From contig CAZEUG010000009.1 of NCBI GenBank assembly GCA_964515055.1, positions 1-63,245 on the forward strand: 63,245 nucleotides of DNA. The letters are read 5' to 3'. Under the pieces are notes generated by a model. That model was not told the origin of the DNA and ran no database searches. It worked only from the letters and a program-made list of their open reading frames with translations. Numbering within the stretch: the first letter of the stretch is position 1; each line of letters starts with the position of its first letter. This DNA comes from QAMX01 sp964515055. GTDB lineage: Bacteria > Bacillota > Clostridia > Oscillospirales > QAMX01. A program made the translations under genes and the position numbers. Of the stretch, positions 49,457-58,130 are shown in pieces.

Positions 49457-49891
49457 GTGAATCCGTATATGCAGGCGAATGTCGTCTTTTCCAAATTTGC
49501 AAGAGACTATATGGAGCTGAAAAAGGAGCTGCCGATTCGCCCGAGCGAGATGGGCGTGCTGAATCTGCTCACCCACAGCGAGGACGATTGGACGCCGCTC
49601 ATGCTGGCCGACCGGATGGGCGTCTCAAAGCCCATGATCACAGCGCACATTCAGGCACTTGTGAAAAAGGGCTACGTCGATCGAAAGACATCCGAGGCTG
49701 ATCAACGGAGCTTTTTCGTCCATCCGACCGAAAAAGGAAAAGCCCTTGCCGATGCATTTGAAAAGAGACAGACCGCCATCCTGCAGGGAGTCGAAGCCCG
49801 ACTGGGAACGGCGGAATTTGAAATGCTGATTCGTCTGATGCACGATGCACAGATGATTCTGGAACAAACAAAAAAAGAGGTGCGAACATGA
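49457..49891 (+). CDS. MarR-family transcriptional regulator
   Basis: The 144-residue protein has the MarR winged helix (LMLADRMGVSKPMITAHIQALVKKGYVDR and the wing DQRSFFVHPTEKG) between dimerisation helices. GTG 49457 has AAGGAG seven bases upstream. The stop overlaps the next ATG (ATGA at 49888). It is encoded inside the operon that it probably controls, with a substrate or pathway intermediate as inducer. No clear MarR palindrome is seen at the 48905 promoter. Confidence 0.9.
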   Translation: MNPYMQANVVFSKFARDYMELKKELPIRPSEMGVLNLLTHSEDDWTPLMLADRMGVSKPMITAHIQALVKKGYVDRKTSEADQRSFFVHPTEKGKALADAFEKRQTAILQGVEARLGTAEFEMLIRLMHDAQMILEQTKKEVRT

Positions 49892-50295
49892 ACGAACTTA
49901 CATTTTATCCCAATCATCCCACCGACATCCAAACACATATAATTGAAACAACACCCCTGCCCATTCTTGCGCAGACCGCGCCGTTCGAGGCCCGGACACT
50001 TTGTGCGGAGTTTGACAATGATGCGGAGCGCTTCTGTGCCACCTATGCAGAACGGCGCTTTGAGGTGACGGGCATCGCGAAAAAGATCGGCCCCGACATC
50101 CACAACAAGCCCTCCATCGAGCTGTCCAACTGCGCAGACGGTCAGACCTTTGCACTGGTCATCTTTCCGAACGACGACCACTATCACAAGGTGGCTGTCG
50201 GCGATCGGGTCGTGGTTCGCGCCAATTACCTTGTCATGAGCAATCAGTATGGCCTGGTGATGAAGTTCAGCGAGCTGGTCTCTGTTGAAAAATGA
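49888..50295 (+). CDS. OB-fold (tRNA_anti-like) protein of unknown function
   Basis: The 135-residue protein has an unstructured first third, then a five-strand OB-like domain (RRFEVTGIAKKIG to VAVGDRVVVRANYLVM). This pattern resembles small secreted or cytoplasmic tRNA_anti-like domains of unknown role. It has no signal peptide. It is translationally coupled on both sides by ATGA overlaps (49888 and 50292), so it is meant to be made with the regulator and the first amidohydrolase. Confidence 0.75.
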   Translation: MNELTFYPNHPTDIQTHIIETTPLPILAQTAPFEARTLCAEFDNDAERFCATYAERRFEVTGIAKKIGPDIHNKPSIELSNCADGQTFALVIFPNDDHYHKVAVGDRVVVRANYLVMSNQYGLVMKFSELVSVEK

Positions 50296-51272
50296 GCACA
50301 TCGATCTTCCATTACCCGCTGTTTGACGGCGAAAAGGTCATTGAAAACGCCGCTGTCACCGTCGAAAACGGCGTCATCACCGCTGTGACGGAATCGACCT
50401 GTATCCATCCGGACGTCCTGCTCATGCCCGGACTCATCGATGCACACACGCATATGACAGACCGCACACAGGCGGATGCTCTGCTGAAAAACGGCGTCAT
50501 TGCCACGTGCGACGTTTCCGCGCCGCGTGAGCTGTTGGCCAATCCCGGTCACCTGATTCTCCATTCCTCCGTCGGCATGACGATGGGAACACCGGATGGC
50601 AGGGGCTTTGTGGAGACCGCACTGAAGAACGGCGCACAGTATATCAAGGTGCTGCTTTTTGAACCGAACCGGATGCCGGCCGATGTGCTGAAAAGCATCT
50701 GCACCGCCGCCCATGCACATCGACGCAAGGTTGCCGTCCACGCAACGGATATCGCAGCCGAGCAAATGGCGGTGGCGTGCGGCGCCGACCTGCTCATTCA
50801 TGTCCCGATGAAGGAAGCACTGCCGGAGTGCCTGGCTGCGGAAATTGCGGAACGCGGGATTGCCGTCGCCCCTACACTGGTGATGATGGAAGCCTTTGCA
50901 CACAGCGGAAGAAACGGATACACCCCGGAACAGTATGCAAACGCGGAAAATGCCGTCCGCACCCTGCATCGGTGCGGCGTGACGATTCTGGCGGCCACTG
51001 ACGCCAATGTCGGCAGCTTTGCACCGGCCGTTCCGTACGGTTCCTCCATGCACCGTGAGGCGGAGTTGCTCTGCCGTGCCGGACTGACACCGGTCGAGGC
51101 GCTGGCGAGCGCGACGAGCAGGGTCTGCCGCGTCTTTGAGCTGGACGGACTGGGCTCTGTTGCGGTTGGAAAGCGTGCATCACTGGTTCTGACGAAAGGT
51201 CGACCGGACAAACAGATCGGCGCGCTACGAAACGAGAAACAAATCTGGACGGATGGTGAGTTGATTCTATGA
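50292..51272 (+). CDS. Amidohydrolase-superfamily metalloenzyme (imidazolonepropionase/prolidase-like branch)
   Basis: The 326-residue TIM-barrel hydrolase has PGLIDAHTH (metal-binding HxH), a Lys near YIKVLL that could be the carbamylated metal bridge, VAVHATD and the late LAATDAN metal-binding Asp. The final GSVAVGKRASLVLTKG is the closing beta-sandwich of cyclic amidohydrolases. It likely opens or deaminates a ring amide or amine; the substrate is unknown. ATGA overlaps link it to both neighbours. Confidence 0.86.
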   Translation: MSTSIFHYPLFDGEKVIENAAVTVENGVITAVTESTCIHPDVLLMPGLIDAHTHMTDRTQADALLKNGVIATCDVSAPRELLANPGHLILHSSVGMTMGTPDGRGFVETALKNGAQYIKVLLFEPNRMPADVLKSICTAAHAHRRKVAVHATDIAAEQMAVACGADLLIHVPMKEALPECLAAEIAERGIAVAPTLVMMEAFAHSGRNGYTPEQYANAENAVRTLHRCGVTILAATDANVGSFAPAVPYGSSMHREAELLCRAGLTPVEALASATSRVCRVFELDGLGSVAVGKRASLVLTKGRPDKQIGALRNEKQIWTDGELIL

Positions 51273-52273
51273 AAATCATCACGATCGAAGAACATATCCA
51301 GCTGAAAACGCTGGCCACGGCGCTTGCAAAGTATCCGTCGGAGGATGCCATGCAAACCTCCGCAGCAGGCGCCCCCGGACTGCCGTATTTTCCGGACAGC
51401 GAGCTGTACACCAACATTGAAAAGCGCATCGCAGATATGGATGCGCACGGCATTACCAGACAGATTCTCTCAGCACCTGTTTGCACACAGCTTCTGCCAC
51501 CGCGGGAGGCGGGCGCGGTCAGCGCGGCCAATGACGAGCTGGCGGAACTGGTACGAACCCACCCCGACCGCTTCGGTGCGTTCGCCGCGCTTCCCTGGCA
51601 GAATGTGGATGCGTCGGTCAGAGAGCTGGAACGCGCCGTCAATCGTCTGGGCTTTTGCGGCGTAATGCTTGCAGGACGCGCATCGGGCGGAGACGCCTTT
51701 CTGGATGCGCCGGTCTTTCTGCCGATTCTGGAAGCGGCAGCGTACTGGCGCGTGCCGATCTACCTCCATCCGGCTCCACCGATGTCCGCTGTCCGGAAAT
51801 GCTATTACGACGGCCTTGGCGATCGACTCAGCGCAAGACTGGCGCTGTATGGCTGGGGCTGGCACAATGAGGCCGGCATACAGCTGCTGCGCCTGATCCT
51901 CTCCGGTGCGCTGGATCGGTTCCCAAACCTGCAGATCATTGCAGGCCACTGGGGCGAGATGGTGCCGTTTTTTCTCTCCCGCCTGGATCAGGCATTGCCG
52001 CAATCGGTCACGGGCCTGAGCCGATCCGTGACCGATACCTTCCGGGAACAGGTTTTTGTCACACCGAGCGGCATCTTCGATGTCCCGCAGCTGGAATTCT
52101 GTCGGAGTGTGCTGGGCGCAGACAGAATCCTCCACTCTGTAGACACTCCGTTTCTTCCGAACGACGGAGCCGCTGCCTTCCTCGAAAATGCCCCGCTGAC
52201 TGCATCTGAAAAGGAACAGATTGCGTATCAAAATGCGGAAAAACTATTGAAATGCGGAAAAGGAGAGCAATGA
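51269..52273 (+). CDS. Amidohydrolase 2 family protein (ACMSD/decarboxylase-like)
   Basis: The 334-residue protein belongs to the branch that includes ACMS decarboxylase and gamma-resorcylate decarboxylase: EEHIQ at the start where EEH supplies metal ligands, YLHPAPP with a His, IIAGHWGEM and the late SVDTPF Asp. Family members often decarboxylate aromatic acids without a redox cofactor, while others hydrolyse lactones. ATG 51269 overlaps the previous stop, and its own stop overlaps the nitroreductase start. A second, unrelated amidohydrolase in the same operon suggests two successive steps. Confidence 0.88.
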   Translation: MKIITIEEHIQLKTLATALAKYPSEDAMQTSAAGAPGLPYFPDSELYTNIEKRIADMDAHGITRQILSAPVCTQLLPPREAGAVSAANDELAELVRTHPDRFGAFAALPWQNVDASVRELERAVNRLGFCGVMLAGRASGGDAFLDAPVFLPILEAAAYWRVPIYLHPAPPMSAVRKCYYDGLGDRLSARLALYGWGWHNEAGIQLLRLILSGALDRFPNLQIIAGHWGEMVPFFLSRLDQALPQSVTGLSRSVTDTFREQVFVTPSGIFDVPQLEFCRSVLGADRILHSVDTPFLPNDGAAAFLENAPLTASEKEQIAYQNAEKLLKCGKGEQ

Positions 52274-52806
52274 TGAACACATTCGAAGCGATTTTCAGCA
52301 GACGATCCATTCGGACATTTAACGGCGAACGCATCGATGAATCCGAACGGCAGGCCATCCTTAAGGCCGCATATGCCGCTCCAGTCGGCCGAGCCATGTA
52401 CGACACCCTGCACCTGACCGTGATCGAAAATGCGGAATTTCTGGCGCGATGGGAAAAAGCTACGGCAGAACGGTTCGGAAATCCCGAACTGCACCCGTTT
52501 TACGGCGCTCCGACGCTGATTCTGGTATCATCAGTCGTCAATGAATGCGCCATGAGCAATGTCAACGATTCCAATGCGGCGATTCTTGTGCAGAATATGG
52601 CGCTGGCCGCAACCGAGCTCGGCGTCGGTGCCTGCCATATCTGGGGCGCGATCGGTGTGCTGAATGCGGAGCCTGAGCTGAAAGCGTCGCTGAAGCTCCC
52701 GGAAAGCATGACACCCTGCTGCGCGATTGCACTGGGGCGTTTCGATGGCTGCTATGAGCTGCGCGAAATTGCCGAAAACCGCATTGCAACAGATTATATT
52801 CAATAG
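52270..52806 (+). CDS. Nitroreductase-family FMN enzyme
   Basis: The 178-residue protein has the compact nitroreductase fold: AIFSRRSIRTF at the start (FMN phosphate-binding Arg residues), AAYAAPVGRAMYD and a C-terminal GRFDG. Family members reduce nitro, quinone or enone groups or dehalogenate with NAD(P)H. ATG 52270 keeps the ATGA overlap seen at the three preceding junctions and has AGGAG four bases upstream; ATG 52273 has better spacing (seven). The aldo/keto reductase gene follows after 10 bases. Confidence 0.9.
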   Translation: MMNTFEAIFSRRSIRTFNGERIDESERQAILKAAYAAPVGRAMYDTLHLTVIENAEFLARWEKATAERFGNPELHPFYGAPTLILVSSVVNECAMSNVNDSNAAILVQNMALAATELGVGACHIWGAIGVLNAEPELKASLKLPESMTPCCAIALGRFDGCYELREIAENRIATDYIQ

Positions 52807-52816
52807 GAGGTACACC

Positions 52817-53749
52817 ATGCCGGAACTGAACCGACTCGGACTCGGCTGCATGGGAATGTCGAGCCGCCGGAATCCCGAAGCATCTATCCAAACCATCCAC
52901 AAAGCGCTGGACTGCGGCGTGACGCTCCTGAACACCGGCGAATTTTACAGCGCGGGCGAGAGCGAAATGATCGTCGGCGCCGCTTTGCGCGGCATTCCAC
53001 GGGATCGCTATTTCCTGTCCGTCAAATTTGGCGTCCTGCCACAGCCCGGAGGCGGCATCTACGGTCTGGATGTCAAGCCCTTCAACATCCGGGGGCATCT
53101 GGGCTATTCGCTGTCCAGACTGGGTCTGGACGCTGTCGATCTGTATCAGCCTGCCCGCCAGGACACGGAAATCCCGGTCGAAGAGGTGGTCGGTGAAATT
53201 GCACGGCTCGTGGATGAAGGCTATGTTCGCCATATCGGCCTTTCCATGGTGGACGCTGCAACCCTTCGCCGTGCCCATAAGGAGCATCCCATTCATACGG
53301 TGGAGATGTCCTATTCGCTCATCGACCGTTCCATTGAAAAAGAGCTGATTGCCACGGCGGCAGAGCTGGGCGTCAGAGTGCTGGCCTTCGGCACAATCGG
53401 CCACGGACTGTTTGCGGACAATGCCCTGGAAGCTGTACAGACCAACCCGCGCTATGCACGGCAAATGGATACCTGTCTGCCTATGCTCCGCACTGTTCAG
53501 GCGATTGCGGATGAAAAGGGCATCGGCCTTTCCCAGCTTGCCCTTGCGTGGTCGCTTGCCAAATACGAAAACGTGCAGAGCCTGGTCGGAACGACCAACC
53601 CCGACCACCTGCAAAGCGCCATCGATGCATTGCAGATCACCCTGACCCGGGAGGAGATCGAGCGCATTGAGGCCGCCATCCCCGCAGACGGCGCCATCGG
53701 CGGAATGCGGAATTTCCGCTTCACCAACGGACAAATGTCCCGAGCCTGA
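52817..53749 (+). CDS. Aldo/keto reductase
   Basis: The 310-residue TIM-barrel oxidoreductase has GLGCMGMS, the active-site Tyr in GEFYSAGESE and Lys in SVKFG. The usual catalytic His of HRxD is Ala (DLYQPARQD), and the usual Asp of the DTA motif is Asn (LLNTGEFY). This variant occurs in AKRs related to pyridoxal reductase-type enzymes. NADPH binding is expected near the C-terminal GTTNPDHL. ATG 52817 has AGGAGG six bases upstream. It is the last gene of the operon starting at 48905. No clear terminator is visible before the next promoter. Confidence 0.9.
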   Translation: MPELNRLGLGCMGMSSRRNPEASIQTIHKALDCGVTLLNTGEFYSAGESEMIVGAALRGIPRDRYFLSVKFGVLPQPGGGIYGLDVKPFNIRGHLGYSLSRLGLDAVDLYQPARQDTEIPVEEVVGEIARLVDEGYVRHIGLSMVDAATLRRAHKEHPIHTVEMSYSLIDRSIEKELIATAAELGVRVLAFGTIGHGLFADNALEAVQTNPRYARQMDTCLPMLRTVQAIADEKGIGLSQLALAWSLAKYENVQSLVGTTNPDHLQSAIDALQITLTREEIERIEAAIPADGAIGGMRNFRFTNGQMSRA

Positions 53750-53849
53750 TGCCCCAGCGTCTGTCTGCCAACCAGATAAAGAAAAGCGAATCGTTCCCGC
53801 GCAGCTGTTCTGCCAAAACGGAAAGCTGCTGGAAATCCGTCTGCCGCTC

Positions 53850-53878
53850 TTGACAAAGGCGGACGGATGTGCTATAAT
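53850..53878 (+). promoter_or_regulatory. Promoter of the MarR-ABC region
   Basis: TTGACA at 53850-53855 and TATAAT at 53873-53878 are 17 bases apart. The palindrome at 53878-53892 abuts the -10 box. Confidence 0.93.
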
Positions 53879-53892
53879 CTAACCGGGTTAGA
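53878..53892. promoter_or_regulatory. MarR operator 1
   Basis: TCTAACC-G-GGTTAGA is a perfect 15-base palindrome overlapping the last base of the -10 box and the start site. It contains CTAAC-N3-GTTAG, repeated at 54413-54425. Confidence 0.8.
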
Positions 53893-53915
53893 TATATGAA
53901 AGGAGGGAATTTTGC

Positions 53916-54389
53916 ATGGCGACAACGGAGCAGATCGAATATGTGATGCGCGAATTGCCGAAGGCACACCCGGCCAACTTTTTCAAGGTCTTCAACGACG
54001 CCAATACAGGGTTCGGCTTTGCACTCAAGCTGCTTTATTCAGCCGAAGACAACCGATTGTCAGCCGGTGCAATCAGTGAAGCGATGGGCGTCAGCACGGC
54101 GAGAGTCGCGGTGCTGCTGAAAAAAATGGAGAGCAAGGGTCTGATCACCCGCGAAAGCGACAGAGCGGATGCACGCGTGCGAGTCGTCTGCCTGTCGGAA
54201 TCGGGCAGGACGGTTGCGGAGCGCATGAATTGCAACATACGCAATCACATTTCCAATGTGATTGACAGGGTGGGTATGGAGAAGCTCGTTCAGCTGGTTG
54301 AGCTGTCCGTCGAAGTCAAAACGGCTATGGCGGAGAACTTTTCTGCACCGCCCAATCCGATGCAGCTGCACCCATCCATCAGGCAATAA
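53916..54389 (+). CDS. MarR-family transcriptional regulator of the ABC exporter
   Basis: The 157-residue protein has the MarR fold with winged helix AISEAMGVSTARVAVLLKKMESKG and wing SDRADARVRVVCL. ATG 53916 has AAAGGAGGG eight bases upstream. Its own promoter carries a perfect palindrome, and a second copy precedes the exporter genes. Repression of both itself and the exporter, relieved by a toxic ligand, is the simplest reading and follows the usual MarR-exporter pattern. Confidence 0.92.
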   Translation: MATTEQIEYVMRELPKAHPANFFKVFNDANTGFGFALKLLYSAEDNRLSAGAISEAMGVSTARVAVLLKKMESKGLITRESDRADARVRVVCLSESGRTVAERMNCNIRNHISNVIDRVGMEKLVQLVELSVEVKTAMAENFSAPPNPMQLHPSIRQ

Positions 54390-54412
54390 CCGGTTTTCTT
54401 TTACACAAAAGC

Positions 54413-54425
54413 CTAACTGCGTTAG
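54413..54425. promoter_or_regulatory. MarR operator 2, upstream of the exporter
   Basis: CTAAC-TGC-GTTAG shares its arms and 3-base spacing with operator 1. A weak promoter may overlap it (TTTACA at 54400-54405 and TAGTAA at 54423-54428, 17 bases apart), so binding would block initiation. Confidence 0.72.
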
Positions 54426-54505
54426 TAATTTCTTGAAATGACAGAAAGCAGCTAAGACGCAGTCGCGGAGAAGACCGGATTGATTTCATAACAGGAGGAA
54501 CCAAA

Positions 54506-56266
54506 ATGATTCGATTACTGAAAAAAATGAAGCCGCAGGACTGGCTGTATGCGCTGGTCTGCATTGCGTTTATCGTCGTGCAGGTCTGGCTGGATATGAC
54601 CATGCCGCAGTACATGAACAAGATTACCGTTCTGATTGAGACGCCGGGCAGTCAGATGTCGGAGGTCTGGAAGGCGGGCGGCATGATGCTGCTCTGTTCG
54701 TTTGGCAGCGTGGCGGCCGCGATGATGACGGCGGTGTTTTCGGCGCGCATCGGCAGCGATCTCGGCTTTGCACTCCGTGGCAGCCTCTTTAAGAAGGTAC
54801 AGACCTTCTCCATGGAGGAAATCGGGAGATTTTCGACCGCGAGCCTGATCACCCGCTCGACCAACGATATTCAGCAGGTTCTGATGTTCATCGTCATGGG
54901 GATGCAGATGCTCATCAAGGCCCCGGTCACAGCCGTTTGGGCGATCTGCAAAATTGCCGACCAGGAATGGCAGTGGTCGCTTGCAACGGCGATCGGCGTT
55001 GTGCTTGTGCTGACCGTTGTCGGCATCTGCATTACGCTCGTGCTGCCCAAGGTCAGACGGATGCAGAAGCTGACGGATGACCTCAACCGCGTGACCCGCG
55101 AAAATCTGAACGGCCTGCGCGTCGTTCGTGCATATAACGCAGAAGCCTATCAGGAAAACAAATTTGAAGAAGCCAACGCGGAACTGACGAAAACCCTCCT
55201 GTTCCAGCAGCGCACCATGGCGTTCATGATGCCGACGATGATGCTGGTGCAGAGCGGCCTGATGCTGGCCGTCTACTGGATTGGCGCAATTCTGCTCAAC
55301 AGCGCGAATACCTTTGACGGCCGCGTGACCATGTTCGGCAACATGATGGTGTTCAGCCAATACGGGATTATGATCGTCATGTCGTTCATGATGCTGGTTA
55401 TGCCCTTTATGATGCTTCCGAGAGCCTCGGTTGCAGCCAGACGAATCAACGAAGTGCTGGAAACCGTACCGAGCATTCACAACGGAACCGCGACCGAAGG
55501 CGCTCCGGGCCTTGTCGGTGAGGTCGAGTTCAAAAATGTCTCCTTCCGCTACCCCGATGCCGAGGCAGACGTGATTCATGACATTTCCTTCACCGCAAAA
55601 CGCGGCGAAACGGTGGCGCTGATCGGCTCCACGGGCTGCGGGAAGAGCACGGTGATCAATCTTGTTCCCCGGTTTTATGACGCAACGGACGGCGAAGTGC
55701 TGGTGGACGGCGTCAACGTCCGCGAATACGATCAGCAGGCGCTGCGGAATAAGATTGCATACGTCTCGCAAAAAGCCATTCTCTTCTCCGGGACGATTGC
55801 ATCGAACATTGCATACGGCGAGAACGGACAGCCCGCCCCCACGGAACAGGAAATTGTCGATGCAGTCGATACGGCACAGGCGCGTGAATTTGTCGAAGGA
55901 ACGCCTGAGAAGTACGACCGGTACGTGGCACAGGGCGGCGTCAACTTCTCCGGTGGCCAGAAGCAGCGCCTGTCGATTGCCCGTGCCATTGCCAGAAAAG
56001 CGGAAATCCTGATCTTTGACGATTCCTTCTCCGCTCTCGACTACAAGACAGACCGCGTCCTGCGCAAGACACTGAATCAAAAATGCAAGGACGTGACCAG
56101 ACTGATCGTTGCACAGCGAATCGGCACCATCCGCGATGCCGATCGAATCATCGTGCTGGATGAAGGGCGGATGGTCGGCATCGGCAGACATGAGGAGCTC
56201 ATGCAGACCTGCGAGGTCTATCAGCAGATTGCCCTGTCACAGCTTTCAAAGGAGGAATTGGCGTAA
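54506..56266 (+). CDS. Heterodimeric ABC exporter, subunit with degenerate ATP site
   Basis: The 586-residue half-transporter has six membrane segments (residues 10-300) and an ATPase with Walker A GSTGCGKST, intact signature NFSGGQKQR, Walker B IFDDSFSALD and H-loop AQR. The catalytic Glu after Walker B is Asp, and the switch His is Gln. This is how the non-hydrolysing half of pairs such as BmrC/D or TM287/288 is built. ATG 54506 has AGGAGG before it. It overlaps the next gene by one base (TAATG at 56264-56268). Confidence 0.93.
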   Translation: MIRLLKKMKPQDWLYALVCIAFIVVQVWLDMTMPQYMNKITVLIETPGSQMSEVWKAGGMMLLCSFGSVAAAMMTAVFSARIGSDLGFALRGSLFKKVQTFSMEEIGRFSTASLITRSTNDIQQVLMFIVMGMQMLIKAPVTAVWAICKIADQEWQWSLATAIGVVLVLTVVGICITLVLPKVRRMQKLTDDLNRVTRENLNGLRVVRAYNAEAYQENKFEEANAELTKTLLFQQRTMAFMMPTMMLVQSGLMLAVYWIGAILLNSANTFDGRVTMFGNMMVFSQYGIMIVMSFMMLVMPFMMLPRASVAARRINEVLETVPSIHNGTATEGAPGLVGEVEFKNVSFRYPDAEADVIHDISFTAKRGETVALIGSTGCGKSTVINLVPRFYDATDGEVLVDGVNVREYDQQALRNKIAYVSQKAILFSGTIASNIAYGENGQPAPTEQEIVDAVDTAQAREFVEGTPEKYDRYVAQGGVNFSGGQKQRLSIARAIARKAEILIFDDSFSALDYKTDRVLRKTLNQKCKDVTRLIVAQRIGTIRDADRIIVLDEGRMVGIGRHEELMQTCEVYQQIALSQLSKEELA

Positions 56267-58119
56267 TGGACAAGAAAGAATACGAAATCGGCCAGGCACA
56301 GCAGAGACCGATGCGCCGAGGCCCCGGCGGACCGGGGAGAAGAATGGGCGGCGGCGAAAAGCCGAAGGACCTGATCGGAACCTGGAAAAAGCTGCTGATT
56401 TACTGCCGCGGGCACATCGCGCTGATCGCCATTGCTCTGGTCTGCGCGATTGGCGGCACGGTACTGACGCTGATCGGCCCCGATCGCCTCTCCGAACTGA
56501 CCAAATACATCCAGGCCGGGCTGATGACCGGCAACGTCGATCTGGATGCGGTGTTTACGGTCGCGATGACACTCGTGTGCTTCTATGCGTCGAGCTGGCT
56601 GCTCTCGGCAATCCAGAGCTGGCTCATGGCAACGGTCACACAGCGCGTCTCCAAATCCATGCGCGGCGATATTTCGCATAAGATCAACCGGCTCCCCATG
56701 TGGTACTACAACCGCACGACCACCGGTGACGTGCTCTCCCGTGTGACGAATGACGTTGATACCATCGGCCAGTCGCTCAACCAGAGCATTGGCACGCTGA
56801 TCACACAGGTTGTCCTGTTCTTTGGCAGCCTGATCATGATGCTCGTAACCAACTGGCTCATGGCCGTGACCGCCGTTGCAGCAACGTTCATCGGCCTGAT
56901 TCTCATGCTGCTGATCATGAGCCGAAGCCAGAAATACTTCACCCGCCAGCAGCGCGACCTCGGTGCCCTGAACGGACACGTCGAGGAAAATTACGCGGGA
57001 CACACCGTCGTCATGGCCTACAACGGCGAGGCACAGTCCATTGCGGAGTTTGACCGCCTCAATTCCAGCCTGCGCGACAGCGGCTTCAAGGCGCACTGCC
57101 TCTCCGGGATGATGATGCCGCTCATGAACTTCATCGGGAACTTTGCATACGTCGCCGTCTGCATCGTTGGCGGGATGCTGGCCATCAACGGCAGCATCGG
57201 CATCGAGGTCATTGTGGCGTTCATGCTGTATGTCCGCTACTTTACACAGCCGCTTTCCCAGGTATCGCAGGCGATGCAGTCGCTGCAGTCGGCCGCGGCG
57301 GCGGGCGAGCGTGTCTTTGAATTCCTGGAAGCCGAGGAGATGGAGGACGAAAGCCGCAAGCCCCGTCAACTGGAGCAGGTCAAGGGTCAGGTTGAATTCA
57401 GCCATGTTCGCTTCGGCTATGAGGATTCCGACCAAACCGTCATCCATGATTTCTCAGCCGTGGCAAAGCCCGGCCAGAAGATCGCAATTGTCGGCCCGAC
57501 GGGCGCAGGCAAAACGACCATGGTCAACCTGCTGATGCGCTTCCATGAAATTCAGAGCGGCGAAATTCGAATCGACGGCGTTTCCACCAGAGAGATCAGC
57601 CGGGAAGAGGTTCACGATCAGTTCTGCATGGTTCTGCAGGATACCTGGCTCTTTGAGGGAACCGTCCGGGAAAATCTCGTCTACTCGACGCCAAACGTCT
57701 CCGATGAAAAGATTCGCGCAGCCTGCCGGGCGGTCGGACTGGATCACTTCATCCGCACACTGCCCAACGGCTACGATACCGTTCTGACCGATCAGGTCAA
57801 TCTGTCACAGGGACAGAAGCAGCAGCTCACCATTGCGCGTGCGATGATCGCCGATAAGGCGATGCTGATTCTGGACGAGGCGACCAGCTCCGTCGATACG
57901 AGAACTGAGCTGCAGATTCAAGAAGCCATGGATCAGCTGATGCACGGACGCACCTCCTTCGTCATTGCTCACCGACTGTCCACGATCAAAAACGCCGACC
58001 TGATTCTCGTCATGAAGGACGGGGACATCATCGAGAGCGGCAATCATGAGGAGCTTCTGGCGAAGGGCGGCTTCTATGCAGAACTGTACAACAGCCAATT
58101 TGAAACGGCTACAGCATAA
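56266..58119 (+). CDS. Heterodimeric ABC exporter, catalytic subunit
   Basis: The 617-residue partner has an N-terminal Arg/Gly/Pro-rich extension (residues 10-40), six membrane segments and an ATPase with Walker A GPTGAGKTT, Walker B LILDEATSSVD (catalytic Glu present) and H-loop IAHRLS. Its signature is altered to LSQGQ. Combined with the partner, one composite site is canonical and the other degenerate, as in known multidrug heterodimers. It is coupled to 54506 by a one-base overlap and followed 11 bases later by the kinase-like gene. Confidence 0.94.
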   Translation: MDKKEYEIGQAQQRPMRRGPGGPGRRMGGGEKPKDLIGTWKKLLIYCRGHIALIAIALVCAIGGTVLTLIGPDRLSELTKYIQAGLMTGNVDLDAVFTVAMTLVCFYASSWLLSAIQSWLMATVTQRVSKSMRGDISHKINRLPMWYYNRTTTGDVLSRVTNDVDTIGQSLNQSIGTLITQVVLFFGSLIMMLVTNWLMAVTAVAATFIGLILMLLIMSRSQKYFTRQQRDLGALNGHVEENYAGHTVVMAYNGEAQSIAEFDRLNSSLRDSGFKAHCLSGMMMPLMNFIGNFAYVAVCIVGGMLAINGSIGIEVIVAFMLYVRYFTQPLSQVSQAMQSLQSAAAAGERVFEFLEAEEMEDESRKPRQLEQVKGQVEFSHVRFGYEDSDQTVIHDFSAVAKPGQKIAIVGPTGAGKTTMVNLLMRFHEIQSGEIRIDGVSTREISREEVHDQFCMVLQDTWLFEGTVRENLVYSTPNVSDEKIRAACRAVGLDHFIRTLPNGYDTVLTDQVNLSQGQKQQLTIARAMIADKAMLILDEATSSVDTRTELQIQEAMDQLMHGRTSFVIAHRLSTIKNADLILVMKDGDIIESGNHEELLAKGGFYAELYNSQFETATA

Positions 58120-58130
58120 GGAGGATCGCT

